From Rutpela maculata (Eukaryota; Arthropoda; Insecta; Coleoptera; Cerambycidae): a DNA stretch of 64,000 nt. The notes under the pieces were generated by a model. The model worked only from the letters and a program-made list of their open reading frames with translations, did no database searches and was not told where the DNA came from. Location of the stretch: contig OW386285.2 of the NCBI GenBank assembly GCA_936432065.2, positions 100,693,869-100,757,868 of the forward strand. Reading direction: 5' to 3'. Below are positions 57,736 to 64,000 of the stretch, in pieces (the stretch's first letter is position 1; every line of letters begins with the position of its first letter). Position numbers and translations under genes: made by a program.

Positions 57736-57939
57736 TTTATGTAAAAGAACATATTACCGGGCATCACACCAATTTATTTATTAAGGGGCGCCAGCTGCTT
57801 TCTGCCCCGTTCTTCCACTCCCAGTCGGGTTCGAGATAAGATGCACTTCGATAGACGAGTAATGGATCAAGGCTGCACTACCTCAGATCATTAACGACGC
57901 TTTCTCAAGATGTGATTTCAATTTTTCACTGACAATAAG

Positions 57940-58222
57940 GGCCTTTACGTCTTTATATTATTGCGATTTTTGCATAAAAAAAATCCCTATCGAAGATTTC
58001 TCTCCGACGGGATTAGAATTTGACGTGATTTTGGTCTGTTTATACAGTAATAAGTGGTCTGACGCCTTTAGGTTTCTGCTATTTTTGCGTAAAAAAAAAT
58101 CCCTATCGAAGATTTCTCTGCGAGGGGATTGGATTTTGACGGGATCTGTATGTATTTACCTACTAATAATGGTCCCCGCACTTAAAGATTTCTGGAGAAA
58201 TCGCATAAAAAAATCCCTATCA
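57940..58222. repeat. Tandem repeat, period about 116 bp
   Basis: A core TAAAAAAAATCCCTATCGAA, followed by GATTTCTCTSCGASGGGATT, starts near 57974, 58089 and (truncated) 58205. The intervening bases GCCTTTAGGTTTCTG-like also recur. There are about 2.4 units. Confidence 0.8.
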
Positions 58223-58639
58223 AGCTTCCGTAAGGCGACCAGAACACTGAGTATCAGACTTAAGGAATCATGACATTCCGATTACTGAGTTGTTTAGGTC
58301 TTCCAAACGAAAACTCCAGGGATTAAGACTAGCAAGTCCTTACATCAATAAAATGCAATTAGTTCAAAGAATACCATTTATTTAATAAGTATGAAATAAT
58401 AGTGATTTTCAGCAAAATGTAAAAGAATCACACCTTCCCAAAACAATGGCAACTGACTTTTTAACACACAAGTGAGAGTGTACGCTAACAATCGATTTTA
58501 TAGAAAAGATTCATGCAACCTTCCCAGAATTAAGTATAAGCCTTTTTAGAAATATATATGACTTTTTGTAATAAGATAATTGCGGCTGACTGAAAATAAC
58601 ATAAAAATGTTTTACTAAAAAAATTTAGTTTCACTAGAG

Positions 58640-60730
58640 ACTACCTAGCTTTAAAGTTCTCGTAACGTGAGATTTTACGTACTAAAACGACATTCAAGAG
58701 GACTTACTTACTACAGGGAATGATAAAAGGAGAAGTGAGCAAAAAAACCTATGAAGATTTCCGTGATCAGCTACAAAAGGACATACAAGAACAAAAACAG
58801 AAATGTAACAGTGAATTCCTACTTGCATCCGATAATAAAATAAGAGACACGTGGAAGTTAATTAAAGAAGTAACAAATAATAAATCACAGAAGAAAAAAT
58901 TTAATACAGCAAACTTTTAGACAGAAAATGAGAGCCACGAGAAAACATTAAACAATATAAATAAACAGTTAATTGATTTGGTAGAAGATATAAACATAAA
59001 TACACATGTGAACAAAACACTCATAACCAGTACCATAAAGACATTTGTCTTATTACCAACGGATGCAGAGGAGGTATACAACACAATACAGGCGCTGAAA
59101 AACACACATACAGTTGGATATGATGAGATTCCCACAAAACTTCTGAAATACTGTGCACACTCTCTAGCAGAGCCACTTTCAATATTAATCAATAAATGCT
59201 TTCAAGAAGGTACATTTCCAGATAAATTAAAAATTACCATGCTGACATTACTACATAAAAAAGGAGACGTCACAGATCTAAATAACTACAGGCCAATTGC
59301 TTTGTTGTCAGTAATAGCAAAAGTAATAGAAAAAATAATAGCCAACAGAATTTATGATTTTCTTGCAAAGTTCAAAATATTAAACCACAATCCAATCAAA
59401 ATGGTTATATAAAAAATCGATCTACAACTAGAGCTGTCTGTCAAATGTTAGAGGACATAATAACTGAAATAAATGAAGACGAGTATACGGTTTGCTTATA
59501 TGTAGACTTAACAAAAGCATTTGACAGTGTGCATCATCAGACGCTACTTGAAAAACTAGAAACATTAGGACTTCGAGGGCTAATATTAAAACTCCTTACA
59601 TCGTACTTAAGTAACAGACAACAATATTTAGTCACAGAAGATGATCATACTGGTAAAAAATTAATATCAAACGGATATACGGTAAAAAGAGGAGTACCTC
59701 AAGGCTCTATTTTAGGACCGATTTTATACCTTCTTTACGTAAACGAGTTGCCAAAATTGTTAAACCACATAACAACATCATTTGCTGATGACACATCAAT
59801 TGTAATACGGTCGACAAGTATAACTGTCGATAAAATAATATCAGTATTAGAATCTCTTAATGAATGGTACCAACAAAACAATCTGAAGCTGAATATAGGC
59901 AAAACCAACATCATGGAATTCAACAAAAACCAAAATAAAGCATTCAAATTTAAAAATGAAAAACTCAACCCCTCCAATGACACAATGTTTCTAGGAGTCA
60001 ACATTGATTCCAAATTAAATTGGAAGGAACATATCTATTATATTTCATATAAGTTAAGCAGTTTTAATTATGCCTTAAAAATATTAGCAACAACGGTAAA
60101 TAGAGAAGCCAGTTTGAGTGCCTATTATGCTTATGTCCACTCTCGTTTAAAATATGGTATCATTTTTTGGGGAAATTCAGTAGAAGCCGAAAGATTATTT
60201 AAAATTCAGAAAGCCTGTATTAGAAGTATGTTCCAACTAAATTATAATGCAACATGTAAAGACACATTCAAGAATGAAAATATACTTACTGTACCCTCCA
60301 TCTATATTTATGAATGTGCATGTTTTGTCAAGCTAAATTATGAATTATTTAGCAACAAAGAACTTACACATACATATAATACAAGAGGTACAGTGAATCC
60401 ATATTTAAATCCAGCTCAAACAACTAGGACTAAAGTTCAAAAAAGTGCACCGTATCAATTAATACGTATATATAATGCATTACCTAATCATGTAAAACAG
60501 ATGCCAATTAAAGTCTACAAGAGGTATTTAAAAAACTTTTTGTGCAAGAATGTATTCTACAGAATAGAAGACTTTTTTAAGACTGATTTTAATTAGCAAA
60601 ACTACATATTTTAATGTGTTCAAATGTGCAGTGTTTAATTTTAATTTCATATTCATGTAATTTTGTGGTTTTGACGTATTCTATACTTTTGTACGACTAT
60701 TGAATAAATGTGTATTCTATTCTATTCTAC
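58640..60730 (+). pseudogene. Jockey-like LINE, 5'-truncated, RT and C-terminal region
   Basis: The N-terminal part (58720-58920 and 58978-59412, one frame broken by TAG at 58918) carries GYDEIPTKLLKYC and NNYRPIALLSVIAKV. A one-base shift near 59395 leads to the long 59445-60596 frame with LYVDLTKAFDSVHHQ (first catalytic Asp at residue 21), RGVPQGSILGPILY (83-95), TSFADDTSIV (111-120, Asp pair 115-116) and FLGVNIDSKLNWKEH. A jockey-type C-terminus follows (YAYVHSRLKYGIIFWGNS). The 3' end has an ATTCTATTCTATTCTA tail near 60713-60730. The endonuclease is missing. Only two lesions separate this copy from an open RT frame; it is a relic polymerase, not a host gene. Confidence 0.9.
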
Positions 60731-61727
60731 ATAAGTTTGATAATGTTCGGTCAGTCCACGACTTACTGGTCCCTATGTAGGAGTTCTAATTAGGAAAAAT
60801 TACAGCGAATCACCTCCGAACGACTTTTGGGCAAAATGGACTTTTGAATCTTTTGTGCACATCGCGGTTTTCTCTATAACTTTATTATTCGGAAAGTCCT
60901 GCAGTTGGCTTTCGTACAATCGTTTTGTATTGACCACCCAACGCACTGGACCAAATTGCGAGTCGCCGGGTGAATCCAAAATCGTTTTATGCGAGAAACC
61001 GCACAGGGAAAAATACTATAGAATAATTTTGCACAAGGTTGTTCAATTATGAATTGTACACAGTTTTTATACAATTGTGTGGAATTATTCAAAAGTGTTG
61101 CGTGGTTTTTCGTAATATGATTGTGTGCCTATGTTATGTACTTTTATTTGACAAATTGTGTAAAACAAATTGAAATGGGTAAGTAAATTAGTAATCCACA
61201 ATATTGTGCTATGTTCGATCACAATTTTGTTGTATTTTATTATACAGGTTGCTTAGATGTAATTACGAGAACATTGTGCAGCATTTTCACTCTGTATATG
61301 TAGAAAAAATTCAAAAGTCTTAACAAAACTATAAATATTTTGTATGAAACCCTACCAAGGTCATTTTTAATGTACATACGAACCATGTGATGAAAATGGA
61401 CCAATTGCAATATTTCTCTTCTCATTCCATCTTCCATCATGCAGGCCTAATAGATCTACAAAAAATGACATTGCTAATGCTAACGCGGCGTGGCTAACAC
61501 ATTCTGCTCCGATCTCGGCTATTTCCATTTATCTAGTGCAAGGAAGTGCTGCTGGCGAAAAGTGAATAATTTATGTAAGTATTACATACCTAGATATTTT
61601 AAATAGCTACTACACCCGATGCTGCTCTATTTATAATTATTTTTATTTTTATGTATTATCATGATTATTTGATTTTCATTGTCATATACTAAGACACGAA
61701 TCGACTCGAGTCTCTGAACAATTTATA
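60731..61727. other. Unannotated stretch with TTGTGC/GCACAA motifs
   Basis: No gene was recognised. GCACAA or TTGTGC motifs near 60851, 61033, 61200 and 61276 resemble those at 62790-63020. A strong donor-like ATGG|GTAAGT occurs at about 61174-61183. Confidence 0.35.
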
Positions 61728-62213
61728 GTGGAAAAGATTCATGTAATGACAAAACTATACATTTTCGTATATTTCCTTCTCAACATCCTGTTTTGTATTT
61801 GTAATGTAAAAGGTAACATAATCCTTGTGAGATCTGTTAGTGTTTTTACTAAGAGATTTAACAGACCAATTATTAGCAAACAATCAAAATGTACTGCTAG
61901 TAAAATTCTTTGGCTTTTTATAATTTACTTTCTTGCAGTGGATGGTTGTTTGACATCATACCGCAGGCGTATCAAATTATTCATATGCAAATGCTTTTTG
62001 TTATTTGTTTTGATTAATTTTACACTTGATGAAAACAATAATAGTAATTCCTTCAGTACCACGCGATTTTATTTTAACTTGAAAAATTCTATTTTTTATT
62101 TACTTTCTGATGCAATCTTTTATATTTATCAAGTAAAGCAATATTGCGAATTTTACGGAAATGTTTCTGGACTATTATTTTTACCGGGTGTCATTTCTCG
62201 GAACCTTCTATGA
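61728..62213 (+). CDS. Unassigned hydrophobic ORF, 161 residues
   Basis: I do not recognise this frame. It begins MEKIHVMTKLYIFVYFLLN, which with the following residues looks like a signal anchor or first membrane segment (about 9-27). Two more hydrophobic stretches are at about 59-74 (KILWLFIIYFLAV) and 88-100 (CKCFLLFVLINFT). Cys and basic residues lie between them. The length and AT-rich codons mean it could be chance; 161 open codons in DNA of this composition is unusual but not rare in 64 kb. It sits in a region with repeated TTGTGCA motifs, so it may belong to an uncharacterised element. A membrane protein fragment is the only guess I can offer. Confidence 0.25.
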   Translation: MEKIHVMTKLYIFVYFLLNILFCICNVKGNIILVRSVSVFTKRFNRPIISKQSKCTASKILWLFIIYFLAVDGCLTSYRRRIKLFICKCFLLFVLINFTLDENNNSNSFSTTRFYFNLKNSIFYLLSDAIFYIYQVKQYCEFYGNVSGLLFLPGVISRNLL

Positions 62214-62495
62214 TTTCATCAAACTTGGTTCAATTTGAACGATTGTTTTGCCAAATCCTACATGTAAAATCGCATTTGTGTTCATTTTTCATGTGCCACT
62301 TTAAAAATTCACCATTTTTCTTACATGTTTACTATTTTCTCAATAATACTACAAAATTTAATGATTTTTAAATGAATAGCCACAAAATTTTCCTCTTACC
62401 ATACAGGGTCTTTAGTTTTTCATAACAAAATTAAAATATTTGTTTCTCTCATAGGTGCAAAGTATACTTTTATACTTTTCGTCTTTGTGTTTAGA

Positions 62496-62571
62496 CTAAA
62501 TTATATATCGATGAGATTAAGGACTTGCTGGCCCAATGGGGTTTACCTGAGATCTACGATTCTTTTGTTGG
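62496..62571 (+). CDS. Orphan exon, possible SAM-like N-terminus
   Basis: A 76-base segment is bounded by TTTGTGTTTAG on the left and G|GTATGA on the right, good acceptor and donor contexts. It enters in phase 0 and leaves in phase 1. It encodes TKLYIDEIKDLLAQWGLPEI then YDSFV. The pattern xxIxxLLxxWGLxxxxxxF resembles the first helices of SAM domains, but it is too short to be sure. Its codon content is GC-richer than the flanks. No partner exon was identified; an upstream ATGG|GTAAGT donor near 61174 is in the wrong phase. Confidence 0.35.
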
Positions 62572-62789
62572 TATGAAGAATATCATTTTATAATTTAAGA
62601 TTGTTATATTGTATATAAATATAAATATGTACAAATATGTTATAGTTTTGTATTTTTATATATCATTTTAAATAAAATAAACAATTTTTCAATAAAATAT
62701 AAACAATTTGTGTTATTATACCACTCAATGTTTTTTAAATAGTATTACATAAATTATAAAAATTAAATCCTAAAGTTAGGGAAAAATAA

Positions 62790-63020
62790 GCACAATATTG
62801 TGCAAATGTAAATTACAATAATATATAAACCTATATTTAAAAGAACATTGTGCAAAAATTCCACATAGTATGAATTAAAAATTAACGCAGTTTTGTGCAA
62901 TAAAAAAATCCCATATAAAATTTATTAAAAATGAACGCAGTACTGTGCATATAAATTGTCACTACAATGGAAACACATTACACAACTGCAGCTGATGTTT
63001 GACACAACATTGTGCAAAAT
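62790..63020 (+). repeat. Cluster of spaced TTGTGCA motifs
   Basis: ATTGTGCAAA, ATTGTGCAAA, TTTGTGCAAT, TACTGTGCAT and ATTGTGCAAA occur near 62797, 62848, 62894, 62943 and 63010, about 45-67 bases apart in one orientation. Spacing and orientation look like subterminal transposase-binding sites of a DNA transposon, but no end was located. Confidence 0.5.
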
Positions 63021-64000
63021 TATAGTATAAAATATAGAGCATGTTAAAACAAATTATTGTACCTATTTGATGTGGAAAAAAAAACAATGCATTGTTTGGA
63101 ATGACAATATAATTCATTTTACACCAACGAATGCAAAACAATTATCGATGAAATATACAAAGATTTCTCTCTGTGCGGCTTTGTCCACTTTCATTGATTT
63201 TTTGCCAATTTTTCCTTATAGGTCCTACGCCACTTTGCCAAATTTGTCCATTGTGCCTTTTTGATTCATTGCCTTGTTAAAATTGTATTGCCACTCTTTA
63301 GGACAGGGTATATAATGACTGTATCTCCATGGTCAATGTCTTCGGCGGAGGAATTAAAGTTGAAAATATTTTGAATATTTTCAAAGTACCTTTTTGGCGT
63401 ACCTTTTAAAAAGTATGTGATTCATCTTTCCATGACCAATATATACTTTCACTCTCATATCCTGAACCAAAATATATTTTCCTAAGTAAAAATTCGGTGT
63501 TTCTTCGAATTTTTACCTGGTTGTGCCTAATATCTTATCGAACTCATAATGGTCCTTTTGGATTAATCTGTGGTTCTAAAGTCCCTCAGACTCTTGAAAA
63601 TGTCCTTAAATGAAATTTTTGCCGAAGTCGAATTTTTATTTTGGCTTCGACTTAGGTCAATTCTGGGAGGTTCTATAACATTTACACCCTTCTACATGAT
63701 GATTTACATAACTGCTAAAACATGCGTCAAGTAATAGTATTCGAATATGGTGTTCAAGTGTCTTGATATTTGTGAAACTATTTAATAGATAAGAAAGGAA
63801 GTCAAAATAATCACAAAGAATAAAATGTATTAATTTATTTTCCATTTATGATTTAACAAAATGATTATATATAATAATTGTCAAAACTTACACCTCTTTT
63901 GGTCGCAACTGAAGTACCATATAATATTTTATTTTTAGCAGATCTTTTCAAATTACAGGCACTTACAAATACATAAAAATAAAACATACATATATGAGTA
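63021..64000. other. Unannotated AT-rich stretch
   Basis: No gene, RNA gene or repeat was recognised. Confidence 0.3.

Overview
This is an AT-rich eukaryotic window, almost certainly from an insect. Evidence: one long intron-bounded exon of a centrosomal-protein gene, no bacterial gene layout, and a mix of hAT, Tc1/mariner, jockey/CR1-like and RNase H-bearing LINE, tRNA-derived SINE and foldback elements typical of large insect genomes. The order is not certain; a beetle or similar large-genome insect is a guess. Nearly all intact reading frames come from decayed transposable elements.

Layout. 1-5.1 kb: a LINE tail, then a nest of elements (an outer inverted-repeat element hit by two hAT elements with 8-bp target duplications, each carrying a further insertion). 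5.1-8.5 kb: fragments, a decayed Cys-rich ORF and a TIR element. 8.5-12.4 kb: a LINE split by a TIR element with a TATAA duplication, which holds a hAT element, which holds two copies of a hairpin/tRNA-like repeat. 12.4-16 kb: a hAT MITE and LINE ends lying tail-to-tail. 16-25 kb: two inverted copies of one element (one split by a LINE), a Mutator-like element that split another LINE, and a probable solo LTR. 25-31.2 kb: a Tc1 transposase fragment and a mariner-like element carrying a SINE. 31.5-38 kb: a strong hairpin, then a three-level nest of inverted-repeat elements holding a 5'-truncated LINE with a 14-bp target duplication. 38-41.3 kb: a reverse-transcriptase fragment and a diverged minisatellite.

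The one convincing host gene is on the minus strand at 43931-41339, a CEP170-like large coding exon. It has a clear splice donor at its 3' end and an acceptor just upstream of its start codon. No further exon was recognised down to position 1, so the TE-filled 41 kb to the left may be a giant intron or lie partly beyond the gene.

45.1-48 kb: a second mariner-like element with long terminal inverted repeats. 48-52 kb: a minus-strand jockey-like LINE split by a foldback hAT MITE. 52.1-54.4 kb: a LINE whose RT region is intact except for one stop codon. 55-58.3 kb: three hAT MITEs and a short tandem repeat. 58.6-60.7 kb: another jockey-like LINE. 60.8-63.0 kb: an AT-rich stretch with repeated TTGTGCA motifs, an unassigned hydrophobic ORF and a well-formed orphan exon. 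The rest shows nothing recognisable.
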